Counted from the stretch's first letter, positions 1-7,824 are shown. The stretch: 9,455 nt of DNA from CAYTCZ01 sp964436315 (GCA_964436315.1 CAYTCZ010000139.1:1-9455); one strand, 5' to 3'. A program made the numbers and translations. The notes: a model not told the origin generated them from the sequence alone.

Positions 1-39
1 GATTACGTCTGGGTCGACGAACTCGGCCTAACTGAATAA
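1..39 (+). CDS. C-terminal tail of an upstream gene (partial)
   Basis: Reading from base 1 gives DYVWVDELGLTE followed by a TAA stop at 37-39. The other two plus frames stop at 29-31 (TAA) and 33-35 (TGA) and look less protein-like. Twelve residues are too few to name a function. The stop codon overlaps the first bases of the palindromic element that follows. The gene would be convergent with the minus-strand 73-aa gene ending at 214. The call rests only on a clean frame and plausible residue composition up to the stop. Confidence 0.45.
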   Translation, partial: DYVWVDELGLTE

Positions 40-208
40 GAGCCTATCCCGGTAGGTGCAGCATCCCCTCCTGGCGGCTGAGACACGGCGCATCTCGCTG
101 CGATCGCCCTCGCACATATCCCTGTCGATATGCGCTTCGGTCGATCCCGCCAAGCTGCTTGGTCTCATCCGTCCCCGACGACACCGCACCTACCGGGATA
201 GGCTCTTA
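37..208. mobile_element. MITE-like palindromic element with perfect 23-bp inverted ends
   Basis: Bases 37-59 and 186-208 are perfect reverse complements (outer bases TAAGAGCCTATCCC). Excluding a terminal TA on each side, the element is 168 bp (39-206) flanked by TA dinucleotides, as a two-base target duplication would leave. The interior also folds: 75-84 pairs with 162-171 (9 of 10 pairs); inside this lie hairpins 87-90/105-108, a central CATATC-CCTGTC-GATATG (115-132), and 134-137/152-155. No open reading frame looks like a transposase, so the element would be non-autonomous if mobile. Alternatives are a bidirectional terminator between convergent genes, although no T-run follows, or a structured RNA. 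The central stem-loop recurs at 9235-9252 inside a second long hairpin of nearly equal size. Confidence 0.6.
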
Positions 209-213
209 AGTCG

Positions 214-435
214 CTACTGGTCGATCCGCTCGATGGCGACAATGTCGTCGACCATCACCTCTGTCTCTCCTGCGTCGGCCCAGGGAGCGATATCGCCGCT
301 CGGGAGAATCGCCACCGGTTCGATGACGCTCCCGTCCCGGAGCAGCAGACGCGCCTGATGTACTCCCCAAGCGTCTTGGGGCCACTCCTCGACCTCCGCG
401 ATAAGCCAGTCAGGGAGCCGTGGCGGATCGGACAT
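214..435 (-). CDS. Conserved-looking hypothetical protein, 73 aa
   Basis: I do not recognise this small soluble protein. It starts MSDPPRLPDW and ends AIERIDQ, with stop TAG at 214-216. It has no signal peptide or membrane segment. It alternates hydrophobic and polar residues (ARLLLRDGSVIEPVAILPSGDIAPW) as a small beta-rich fold would, and is acidic overall. The ATG at 435-433 was chosen because its A is also the last base of the preceding membrane protein's TGA stop (TGATG). No separate ribosome binding site is visible, so translation is probably coupled to the upstream gene and the two products may work together. The frame stays open far upstream, but that extension runs across the membrane gene in another frame and is arginine-rich, so it is a shadow. 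Function unknown. Confidence 0.7.
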   Translation of the reverse strand: MSDPPRLPDWLIAEVEEWPQDAWGVHQARLLLRDGSVIEPVAILPSGDIAPWADAGETEVMVDDIVAIERIDQ

Positions 436-1157
436 CAGACCGTGCGGGCGGACGTCGACTGACGCGATCGAGCGTTCTGGTCGTAGTAGAGGATCGAGAG
501 CCCGTAGAAGAAACACGGTGCAAGCACGAGCTGCGCGAGGAGCATCGAGATGAGTGCACCGTTCGAGGCGAAGCCCAAAAGCGCCTGCACGAGCAGTCCG
601 CCGACGAGGACGTAAAGAAGCACGTAGATGGCCACCGACCCGGCAACGTGGAGGTAGCCCGCGCGGGCGAGCTTGACCGATCGAGCGAGCGACCATTGCA
701 ACTCGTTGGCCCAACTGCGTCGTCGGCTCGGGTCGTGCTCGAGCACCGACACCGGAATCGAGAAGCCGGTGAGCGAGACCCAAAGAATCGCGAGCAGCAT
801 GAGCAGTGGATCGATCCGTCCGAGCGCGAAGGGCACCGCCACAATGAACCCGAGCGGCAGGAGCGCCGGCACTCGGCGTAGCGAGAACGACCAGGCATTG
901 CGAAGCGAGTCGCCCGTGACAACCCGAGCTGCGACCGCCCAAGTAAGCGTGAACGCGGTCGCGACGACGGCCACGAAACCGGCGGCATGGCTCGTCGCAA
1001 ATCCCAGAAGGAGCGTAAGAGCGACGAAGAGGCCGAGGCCGAGCGAGGTCCAAAAACGTTCGCTGAAGACGCGCGCAGTCTCGGCCAGAAGTTCGAGGAT
1101 CCGCAGCGGACGGTCGATCTCCGCAGTCGGATCGAGCGCAGCCTCGCTCTTGGCCAT
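435..1157 (-). CDS. Polytopic membrane protein of unknown function, 240 aa
   Basis: This is an integral membrane protein with about six hydrophobic segments, near residues 37-56, 58-78, 96-112, 116-136, 170-192 and 200-222. It has a charged amphipathic N-terminus (about 1-35) and a short basic tail. No catalytic motif is visible. The C-terminal pattern, a proline-containing last helix running into SILYYDQNAR, resembles a family of six-helix actinobacterial membrane proteins often labelled glycerophosphoryl diester phosphodiesterase membrane domain; that is inference from memory. The chosen ATG at 1157-1155 has a weak GGTGAG upstream. The stop overlaps the start of the 73-aa gene by one base. 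The gene lies 191 bp beyond clpB on the same strand, with a structured repeat between them, so it is probably its own transcription unit or receives read-through. Several other frames are open here, but only this one gives coherent transmembrane helices. Confidence 0.78.
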   Translation of the reverse strand: MAKSEAALDPTAEIDRPLRILELLAETARVFSERFWTSLGLGLFVALTLLLGFATSHAAGFVAVVATAFTLTWAVAARVVTGDSLRNAWSFSLRRVPALLPLGFIVAVPFALGRIDPLLMLLAILWVSLTGFSIPVSVLEHDPSRRRSWANELQWSLARSVKLARAGYLHVAGSVAIYVLLYVLVGGLLVQALLGFASNGALISMLLAQLVLAPCFFYGLSILYYDQNARSRQSTSARTV

Positions 1158-1208
1158 AACTCACCGAGCGTACCACCCACGGACCCCGGGGCGGCTGGCG
1201 CTTTCGAC

Positions 1209-1338
1209 GGCGAAGCCGGCCTTCGCCGCCAGCCTGACGACGCTGGCGGCAGGATCCGTCGCACTCGAGACTTGCCCGTACCTTGGGCGTACTGTGCTGC
1301 GCCCCTCGTGCTCGGCTCCTTTGCCAGCGCCGCCCCAG
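1209..1338 (-). repeat. Dispersed structured repeat R, compact copy 3' of clpB
   Basis: The element begins 10 bases past the clpB stop and reads in the clpB sense direction. Minus-strand blocks in order are CTGGGGCGGCG (1338-1328); a 45-base block (1308-1264) with CGAGGGGCG, ACAGTAC, CAAGGTACGG, CAAG and CGAG; a 26-base block (1258-1233); and two strong hairpins. These hairpins are GCCGCCAGC/GCTGGCGGC (9-bp stem, 1225-1250, 8-base loop) and GGCGAAG/CTTCGCC (7-bp stem, 1209-1227), which overlap by three bases, so only partial co-folding is possible. The same blocks recur in the same order and sense after moaA. No reading frame is conserved between the copies, which favours a repeat or RNA over a gene. 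The hairpins could serve as a factor-independent terminator for the chaperone operon, but there is no T-run. The outer limits are uncertain. Confidence 0.65.
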
Positions 1339-1348
1339 AAGTCCGAGG

Positions 1349-3820
1349 TCAGACAGACACTGGGACCGTGCTCTTCTCGAACACGACCTCTCCGTCGCGG
1401 GCATCCACGAGGATGGTGCCGCCCTCGGCGAAATCGCCCTCGAGCAGACGAACGGCGAGCGGATTCTCGACCAGTCGTTGGATCGCGCGCTTGAGCGGGC
1501 GGGCACCGAACGCCGGGTCCCAGCCAGCGTCCGCAACGAGCTCCGCAGCCTCGGGCGTTAACTGAATCGACAGGCCGCGCGTGGAGAGGCGTTCGCGCAA
1601 ACGCTCGAGTTGCATCTCGACGATCTCGCCGAGCTGCTCGCGCGACAGCGACTCGAACTGCACGATCTCGTCGACCCGGTTCAGAAACTCCGGCCTGAAG
1701 TGCTCTTGCATCGCCTCGGGCGAGCGGATGTTCGACGTCATGATGATGACCGTGTTCCGGAAGTCGACGGTGCGTCCATGGCTGTCCGTGAGGCGACCGT
1801 CGTCCAGGATCTGAAGAAGCATGTTGAAAACATCCGGGTGCGCTTTCTCGATCTCATCGAGCAGGACCACCGAGTACGGGCGACGCCGAACGGCTTCAGT
1901 CAGCTGGCCGCCCTCCTCGAAGCCGATATAGCCGGGCGGCGCGCCAACGAGCCGCGACACCGCGTGTTTCTCCATGTACTCCGACATATCAAGGCGCACC
2001 ATGGCCCGTTCGTCGTCGAACATGAACTCGGCCAGCGCACGCGCCAGCTCCGTTTTTCCGACCCCGGTTGGACCGAGGAAGACAAACGAGCCGATGGGAC
2101 GATCGGGATCCTGAAGCCCTGATCGAGCCCGCCGGAGCGCGTTCGAAACCGCGTCGACCGCCTCGCTTTGACCGACGATGCGCTGATGGAGCCGATCCTC
2201 CATGTGGATGAGCTTCTCGACCTCGCCCTCGAGGAGCCGCGATACCGGAACGCCGGTCCATCGGCTCACGACCTCGGCGACATCTTCTTCGTCGACTTCC
2301 TCTTTGACCAGAGATTCCGACTGCGTCGGAATCTCTACGAGCTCACTATCCAAAGCTGGAAGCTCCCCGTAACGGATTTCCGCAACGCGCTGGAGGTCGC
2401 CCTGCCGTTCAGCTCGGTCGGCCTCCACCTTCAGTTCGTCAATTTGTCTCTTGATCTCCTTGACACGCTCGAGGTGTTCTTTCTCGCTCGCCCAGCGGGC
2501 GGCGAGCTCGTCGCGGCGCTCCTTCGCGTCCGCAATGTCTTTTTCTAGAGGAACGCGCGCAGCGGGTTCCTCAGCCGTCGCCGCGAGCTCGATCTCGAGC
2601 TGACGTACCCGCCGATCCGCCTCGTCGAGTTCGGTTGGCTGCGAGTCGATCTCGATTCGCAGCCGTGAGGCCGCCTCGTCGACGAGGTCGATCGCCTTGT
2701 CAGGCAGAAAGCGATCCGCAATGTACCGCTCGGACAACACCGCCGCCGAGACCAGAGCGGCGTCACGGATCCGGACGCCGTGATGGGCCTCGTACCGTTC
2801 TTTCAGACCTCGGAGAATCGCGATGCTGTCGGCCACGGATGGTTCGCCGATGAAGATCGGCTGGAACCGGCGCTCCAAGGCCGGATCTTTCTCGATGTTC
2901 TCTCGATACTCGTCGAGGGTCGTCGCGCCGATCGCGCGCAGTTCGCCGCGCGCGAGCATCGGCTTCAGCATGTTTGCCGCGTCGACGGCTCCCTCAGCTT
3001 TCCCCGCGCCGACGATTGTGTGGAGCTCGTCGATGAAGAGGACGATCTCGCCCTCGGCGCTCTTGATCTCGCCGAGAACGGCCTTCAACCGCTCCTCGAA
3101 CTCACCGCGATACTTCGATCCCGCGAGCAGCGCACCGATATCGAGTGCCCACACCCGCTTTCCTTTCAGGCCTTCCGGAACATCACCGTCAACGATTCGC
3201 TGGGCGAGGCCTTCGGCGATGGCGGTTTTGCCGACCCCCGGCTCGCCGATCAGCACCGGGTTGTTCTTGGTGCGGCGGCTCAGGACCTGAATGACCCGTC
3301 GGATCTCTTCGTCGCGCCCGATGACTGGGTCGAGCTTTCCTTGCTCGGCTAGCTCGGTCAGATCGCGGCCAAACTTCTCGAGCGCCTGATAGGACCCTTC
3401 GGGATCCTGAGACGTCACGCGCTGCGAGCCCCGTACCTGACTGAGTGCCTCGAGGATCGCCCCGCGGTCGACGACGTCGAGGGCGAGCAGGAGATGCTCC
3501 GTCGAGATGAACTCGTCCTCCAGCCGCTTCATCTCTTGCTCGGCCTTGTCGAGCGCACTCGCAAGCGCGGTCGAGGCCCGTGGCTGCTGGGTCGCAACAC
3601 CCTGAACCGAAGGCTTACCCGCCAGTGCTTCTTCGGCCGCCGAGCGCACCGCGTCCGGGCTTGCGCCGGCGCGCGCGACTAGCGTCTGCGGAAGTTCCTG
3701 CTCGAGCAGACTCAGGGTTAGGTGCTCCGGATAGACCTCTGGGTTGCCGCTTCGGCGCGCTAGCTCATTTGCGGCACCTAGAGCTTCCTGTGATTTCAGC
3801 GTCAGTTTGTTGAAGTCCAT
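1349..3820 (-). CDS. clpB: ATP-dependent disaggregase ClpB (Hsp100)
   Basis: ClpB is a hexameric cytosolic AAA+ ring that threads aggregated proteins through its pore and hands them to DnaK-DnaJ-GrpE. The protein is 823 aa. It has an N-terminal double-repeat domain (about 1-140). The first AAA+ domain has Walker A GEPGVGKT (192-199), Walker B LFIDE (261-265), pore loop KYRG (236-239) and arginine pair in LERRF. A coiled-coil M domain (about 392-510) follows. The second AAA+ domain has Walker A GPTGVGKT (583-590), pore loop GYIG (630-633), Walker B VVLLDE (651-656) and the C-terminal GARPLKRAI motif. The M domain rules out ClpA and ClpC. The segment between MTSN (694-697) and FRPEF is only 10 residues, about 19 shorter than I recall for E. 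coli ClpB. The ATG lies 10 bases after the hspR stop with a weak SD, so translation is likely coupled. It is the last gene of the operon. Confidence 0.97.
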   Translation of the reverse strand: MDFNKLTLKSQEALGAANELARRSGNPEVYPEHLTLSLLEQELPQTLVARAGASPDAVRSAAEEALAGKPSVQGVATQQPRASTALASALDKAEQEMKRLEDEFISTEHLLLALDVVDRGAILEALSQVRGSQRVTSQDPEGSYQALEKFGRDLTELAEQGKLDPVIGRDEEIRRVIQVLSRRTKNNPVLIGEPGVGKTAIAEGLAQRIVDGDVPEGLKGKRVWALDIGALLAGSKYRGEFEERLKAVLGEIKSAEGEIVLFIDELHTIVGAGKAEGAVDAANMLKPMLARGELRAIGATTLDEYRENIEKDPALERRFQPIFIGEPSVADSIAILRGLKERYEAHHGVRIRDAALVSAAVLSERYIADRFLPDKAIDLVDEAASRLRIEIDSQPTELDEADRRVRQLEIELAATAEEPAARVPLEKDIADAKERRDELAARWASEKEHLERVKEIKRQIDELKVEADRAERQGDLQRVAEIRYGELPALDSELVEIPTQSESLVKEEVDEEDVAEVVSRWTGVPVSRLLEGEVEKLIHMEDRLHQRIVGQSEAVDAVSNALRRARSGLQDPDRPIGSFVFLGPTGVGKTELARALAEFMFDDERAMVRLDMSEYMEKHAVSRLVGAPPGYIGFEEGGQLTEAVRRRPYSVVLLDEIEKAHPDVFNMLLQILDDGRLTDSHGRTVDFRNTVIIMTSNIRSPEAMQEHFRPEFLNRVDEIVQFESLSREQLGEIVEMQLERLRERLSTRGLSIQLTPEAAELVADAGWDPAFGARPLKRAIQRLVENPLAVRLLEGDFAEGGTILVDARDGEVVFEKSTVPVSV

Positions 3821-3830
3821 TTCTTACCAA

Positions 3831-4214
3831 TCACTTCATCGGGTTCCGCGGCATGAGCGATCGCTCGCGGTCGTAGAGGACGATCTCCCGCCGGTACTGC
3901 TTATGCACGCGGCGGACCTCCTCTTGCTTTTCACGCTCGAGCCGATTGACTCTCGCCCGCAGTCGGCCTACCTCATCCTCGAGCTCCAAGACGCGCTCGA
4001 CACCGGCAAGGTTGAGACCGAACTCCGTCGTCAGGTGGTGAATCAGGCGCAGGCGCTCCAGATCGGCTTCGGAGTACAGCCGGGTGTTCCCGGGCGTACG
4101 CTTCGGTCGCACAAGGCCCTTCGTTTCGTAAATCCGAAGCGTCTGCGGATGCATCCCCACCAGTTCGGCGGCAACGCTGATCATGTAGCGAGGGTGTCGA
4201 TCCACCGAAGCCAT
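3831..4214 (-). CDS. hspR: Heat-shock repressor HspR (MerR family)
   Basis: This 127-aa DNA-binding regulator has an N-terminal winged helix of MerR type (about residues 10-58). It includes the HspR-like signature YMISVAAELVGMHPQTLRIYE and the wing NTRLYSEADLERL. A coiled-coil dimerisation helix (about 72-110) follows, then a short basic tail. It lacks the C-terminal effector domain of drug- or metal-sensing MerR proteins. HspR in Streptomyces and Mycobacterium binds HAIR sites (CTTGAGT-N7-ACTCAAG) upstream of dnaK, with DnaK as co-repressor; position inside a dnaK operon supports this identity. The ATG lies four bases after the dnaJ stop. An SD-like GAGGG about 10 bases upstream overlaps the end of dnaJ, which supports this start. 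No canonical HAIR is visible before dnaK in this window, so the operator sequence may have diverged. Confidence 0.93.
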   Translation of the reverse strand: MASVDRHPRYMISVAAELVGMHPQTLRIYETKGLVRPKRTPGNTRLYSEADLERLRLIHHLTTEFGLNLAGVERVLELEDEVGRLRARVNRLEREKQEEVRRVHKQYRREIVLYDRERSLMPRNPMK

Positions 4215-4218
4215 CCGA

Positions 4219-5289
4219 TCACACCCTCAGTTTTTCTCTCGGGTCTTCTCTCGAGACCTTCTTCAGATTCTCGAGCGCCTCACGCTCGGCCTTGCTGAGT
4301 TTGGTCGGAACCGAAACCTTGATTCGGGCGAGCAGGTCGCCCTTCCCACTCTTGTTGAGCTTCGGCGCCCCTCTGCCGCGAACGCGCAGCATCTTCCCGT
4401 CTTGTGTGCCCGCAGGCACCTTGAGCGAGATCGGCCCTTCCGGAGTCGGTACATCGACCTCGGAGCCGAGCGCTGCTTCCGCGTACGTGACCGGGACGTC
4501 GATGACCAAGTCTGCACCCCGTCGCTCATAGAGCGGTGAGGCGGCCACTCGCGTCACGACGTGGAGATCGCCAGGAGGTGCGCCGCCAAAGCCGGGTTCC
4601 CCCTTCCCCTTCAGCCGGATCCGTGTTCCGTCCTTGACTCCTGCGGGAATCTTCACGGTGTACCGCTTCGTCCGGCGCTGGCGACCGGAGCCGCTGCAGG
4701 TCTTGCACGGCTTCTCGATCACGGTGCCGTTCCCGCGGCATCGTGGACACGGTTGGGAGAGCGCGAACACGCCCTGGCTTTCGGACACCACTCCTCGGCC
4801 CCGACACTCCGGACAGATCACCGGGGTCGTGCCGGGTTCGGCGCCACTGCCGCCGCACGTCGTGCACGCAGCATCGAGCTGAACCGGAATCTTGGTCTCG
4901 AGGCCCTTCAACGAGTCCTCGAACGAGACGTTGACCTCGACCTCGAGATCACGGCCCGGCTGACCACGACTCCGACGCCGTCCGCCCGCGCTGCCCGCTT
5001 GACCGAAGATGCCGCCGAACAGGTCGCCGAGGTCGCCCACATCGAAGTTGAACCCGCCGGCTCCTTCGCCGGTGAAGATCTTGAACCCGTCCTCGTCGTA
5101 CGCCTTCCGCTTCTCGGGGTCACCGAGAACGTCGTAGGCCCCCTGGATCTCTTTGAAGCGTTCTTCGGCGTCGGCGTCACCGGGGTTCCGATCCGGGTGA
5201 TACTCGCGGGCGAGCTTCCGGTAGGCCTTCTTGAGCTCGTCCTGCGAGGATGTCTTTTCGACTCCGAGGATGTCGTACAGGTCTCTCAT
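4219..5289 (-). CDS. dnaJ: Co-chaperone DnaJ (type A Hsp40)
   Basis: DnaJ stimulates DnaK ATP hydrolysis and delivers unfolded substrates. The 356-aa protein has a J domain (about 3-67) with the catalytic HPD at 31-33. A short glycine/phenylalanine-rich linker (about 68-110) contains GDLFGGIFG. A zinc domain has four CxxCxGxG repeats at C142/C145, C159/C162, C181/C184 and C195/C198, all intact. Two beta-sandwich substrate domains (about 208-330) follow. This is a full type A protein, slightly short of the common 370-380 aa because of a compact linker. The start ATG overlaps the grpE stop in an ATGA junction, giving strong translational coupling. The stop lies four bases before hspR. Confidence 0.97.
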   Translation of the reverse strand: MRDLYDILGVEKTSSQDELKKAYRKLAREYHPDRNPGDADAEERFKEIQGAYDVLGDPEKRKAYDEDGFKIFTGEGAGGFNFDVGDLGDLFGGIFGQAGSAGGRRRSRGQPGRDLEVEVNVSFEDSLKGLETKIPVQLDAACTTCGGSGAEPGTTPVICPECRGRGVVSESQGVFALSQPCPRCRGNGTVIEKPCKTCSGSGRQRRTKRYTVKIPAGVKDGTRIRLKGKGEPGFGGAPPGDLHVVTRVAASPLYERRGADLVIDVPVTYAEAALGSEVDVPTPEGPISLKVPAGTQDGKMLRVRGRGAPKLNKSGKGDLLARIKVSVPTKLSKAEREALENLKKVSREDPREKLRV

Positions 5290-5876
5290 TCGCCGCCTTC
5301 GCCGTCAGCTTCCAGCACCTCGTCGACGACATCACCCTGAGCAATTGCGACACGTGCCGGTCGGATGACTCGGTCGCCGAGGCGATAGCCCTTCTGGAGC
5401 ACCTCGAGGATCGTTCCGTCCTCCTCCTTGGAGGGTTGGGTGAGGAGGGCTTCGTGGATATGTGGATCGAACGAGCCGTTGGTCTCGATCTCCACCAAGC
5501 CTTCGCGCGTAAGCACGTCGCGGAGCTGGCGCTCCACGAGCTCGACGCCCTCTTCGAGCTTGGTTTCCTCGTGCTCGCGAGCGGCCTCGAGCGCACGCTC
5601 GAGGTCGTCGAGCACTGGCAGGAGTGCCGTCACGAGCCGTTCGTGTGCACGCGCAACCAGGTTTTCCTGATCGCGCGCGACACGCTTCCGGTAATTGTCG
5701 AAATCGGCTGCGACGCGCCGAAGATCTTTGAGATACTCGTCGCGCTCAGTCTCGATCGCGTCGATTCGCTCCTCGAGCTCCTCGATCTTCTTGGCGTAGG
5801 CCTCGACTTTGGCAGTGCTCTTCGCCGAAGCCGTCGTCTGCCGGCGAGCGGTCGGAGGCGTCCGTCGTTCGGTCAT
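5286..5876 (-). CDS. grpE: Nucleotide exchange factor GrpE
   Basis: GrpE is a homodimeric exchange factor that opens DnaK to release ADP. The 196-aa protein has a charged, low-complexity N-terminus (1-22). A long dimerising coiled coil (about 24-80) includes FDNYRKR at 59-65. A helical segment has LLPVLDDLERAL at 85-96. The C-terminal beta domain has FDPHIHEAL at 136-144 and the family end motif GYRLGDRVIRPARVAI (163-178). The tail is acidic. The ATG at 5876 follows AAAGGTGATC with about nine bases of spacing, the clearest ribosome binding site in the operon. It starts 31 bases after dnaK, and its stop overlaps the dnaJ start by four bases. Confidence 0.96.
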   Translation of the reverse strand: MTERRTPPTARRQTTASAKSTAKVEAYAKKIEELEERIDAIETERDEYLKDLRRVAADFDNYRKRVARDQENLVARAHERLVTALLPVLDDLERALEAAREHEETKLEEGVELVERQLRDVLTREGLVEIETNGSFDPHIHEALLTQPSKEEDGTILEVLQKGYRLGDRVIRPARVAIAQGDVVDEVLEADGEGGE

Positions 5877-5907
5877 CCGTGATCACCTTTCTCGAAGTCG
5901 CACTCTT

Positions 5908-7824
5908 CTACGACCTCTTCGCCTCCTCCTCGTCGATGACCTCGTAGTCGGCGTCCTCGACAACCTCCTCGTCGGTGGTTGCCCCATTTCCACCCGACCC
6001 GCCCGCTTGCGTCGCCTGCTCGGCTTGGACCTTCTGGTACACGGCCTCGGCCAGTTTGTGCGATGCCTCGGTGAGCTGCTCCGTCTTGGTGCGGATCTCG
6101 GCCACATCGTCACCGTCGAGCACGCCCTTGAGATCGCTGATCCGCGACTCGATCGTGGAGACTGTCTCGGTCTCGAGCGAATCACGATGCTCGGCGAGGC
6201 TCTTCTCGGTCGAGTAGATCAGCGTCTCGGCGTGGTTCCTCGCGTCGGCCAACTCGTGGAGTCGCCGTGCCTCGTCCGCGTGCGCTTCGGCGTCCGAGAC
6301 CATCGACTCGACTTCATCCTCACTCAAGCCGGACCCGCCCTCGATCCGGATCTGCTGCTCGTTACCCGTGCCGAGATCCTTGGCCGAGACTTTGATGATG
6401 CCGTTCGCGTCGATGTCGAATGTGACCTCGATCTGCGGCATCCCTCGCGGAGCGGGTGGAATGCCGACAAGTTGGAACTTGCCGAGCGTCTTGTTGAACG
6501 TGGCCATCTCCGACTCGCCTTGGAGCACGTGGATCTCGACGGACGGCTGATTGTCCTCTGCGGTTGTGAACGTCTCCGCCTTCTTCGACGGAATCGTCGT
6601 GTTTCGCTCGATGAGCTTGGTGAAGACGCCACCCTTGGTCTCGATACCGAGCGACAGCGGCGTGACGTCCAGAAGCAGGACGTCCTTCACCTCGCCCTTC
6701 AGCACGCCACCCTGGATGGCGGCACCGACGGCGACGACCTCATCGGGGTTAACGCCCTTGTGCGGGTCCTTGCCGATCAATTCCTTGACCTTGTCCTGTA
6801 CTGCGGGCATCCGGGTCATGCCGCCGACGAGCACAACGTGGTCGATAGCGGCAGGCTCCAGACCGGCGTCGGCAAGCGCCTGCTTCGTGGGCGAAACGGT
6901 GCGCTCCACCAACTCGGCCGTCAGTTCGTTCAGCTTCGCCCGCGTCAGCTGGAGATCGAGGTGCTTCGGACCCTCCTGCGTCGCCGTGATGAACGGCAGA
7001 TTGATCTGCGTCGAGGGCGTCGAAGAGAGCTCGATTTTCGCCTTCTCAGCAGCCTCGTAGAGACGCTGGAGTGCCATTCGATCTTGAGACAGATCGATGC
7101 CCTGGTCGCGCTTGAACTCGGCAGCCATCCAGTCAACGATCGCCTTGTCGAAATTGTCGCCGCCGAGGTGGTTATCGCCACTCGTCGACTTGACCTCGAA
7201 GACGCCGTCGCCGAGCTCGAGGACGGAAACGTCGAACGTGCCGCCGCCGAGGTCCCAGACGAGGATGGTCTGGTCGCTCTCTTTGTCGAGTCCGTACGCA
7301 AGCGAAGCCGCCGTCGGCTCGTTGATGATCCGTAGGACGTTGAGGCCGGCGATCTTGCCGGCGTCCTTCGTCGCCTCGCGCTGCGCGTTGTTGAAGTACG
7401 CGGGAACGGTGACCACGGCGTCGGTCACCGTCTCGCCGAGGTAGGCCTCGGCGTCCGCCTTGAGCTTCTGAAGAATCATCGCGGAGAGTTCCGGCGGCGC
7501 GTACTCCTTGTCGCCGGCCTTCACCCGGGCATCGCCGTTCGGCCCCGCGACGACTTCGTAGGGGATGATCTCCATCTCCTCGGTGACCTCTGAGAACTTG
7601 CGACCCATGAGGCGCTTGATCGACGACACCGTGTTCTCGGGGTTCGTCACCGACTGTCGCTTCGCGGGCGCTCCAACGAGGCGCTGGCCATCTTTAGTGA
7701 ATGCGACGACAGAGGGCGTCGTTCGGCCACCCTCCGCGTTCGCGATCACGACAGACTCGCCGCCCTCGAGAACCGCCATCGCTGAGTTGGTGGTACCGAG
7801 GTCGATACCGATAACCTTCGACAT
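5908..7824 (-). CDS. dnaK: Molecular chaperone DnaK (Hsp70)
   Basis: DnaK binds exposed hydrophobic peptides in an ATP-driven cycle. From the chosen start it is 638 aa. Seen motifs are phosphate-1 GIDLGTTNS (6-14), phosphate-2 DLGGGTFDVS (191-200), the adenosine motif VVLVGGMTRMP (330-340), the hydrophobic linker VLLLDV (382-387), the substrate sandwich, the helical lid, and a glycine-rich then acidic tail (DADYEVIDEEEAKRS). The region around residues 76-109 holds about 20 more residues than the mycobacterial DnaK I recall, like the insert described in Gram-negative Hsp70. ATG 7824 was chosen because MSKVIGIDLGTTNS matches the family N-terminus, but its AGGAG is only one base away. An in-frame ATG at 7839 would add MGQRS and has AAGG immediately upstream. 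It is the first gene of the operon. Confidence 0.97.
   Translation of the reverse strand: MSKVIGIDLGTTNSAMAVLEGGESVVIANAEGGRTTPSVVAFTKDGQRLVGAPAKRQSVTNPENTVSSIKRLMGRKFSEVTEEMEIIPYEVVAGPNGDARVKAGDKEYAPPELSAMILQKLKADAEAYLGETVTDAVVTVPAYFNNAQREATKDAGKIAGLNVLRIINEPTAASLAYGLDKESDQTILVWDLGGGTFDVSVLELGDGVFEVKSTSGDNHLGGDNFDKAIVDWMAAEFKRDQGIDLSQDRMALQRLYEAAEKAKIELSSTPSTQINLPFITATQEGPKHLDLQLTRAKLNELTAELVERTVSPTKQALADAGLEPAAIDHVVLVGGMTRMPAVQDKVKELIGKDPHKGVNPDEVVAVGAAIQGGVLKGEVKDVLLLDVTPLSLGIETKGGVFTKLIERNTTIPSKKAETFTTAEDNQPSVEIHVLQGESEMATFNKTLGKFQLVGIPPAPRGMPQIEVTFDIDANGIIKVSAKDLGTGNEQQIRIEGGSGLSEDEVESMVSDAEAHADEARRLHELADARNHAETLIYSTEKSLAEHRDSLETETVSTIESRISDLKGVLDGDDVAEIRTKTEQLTEASHKLAEAVYQKVQAEQATQAGGSGGNGATTDEEVVEDADYEVIDEEEAKRS

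Noticed and set aside
436..1536. Upstream extension of the 73-aa frame across the membrane gene
   Set aside because: The extension is arginine- and serine-rich, contradicts the clear transmembrane protein in another frame and even crosses clpB. Only the part after ATG 435 is credible.
5809..7335. 508-codon plus-strand open frame opposite dnaK and grpE
   Set aside because: It is an antisense shadow of high-GC coding sequence, with composition and lack of domains typical of such shadows.
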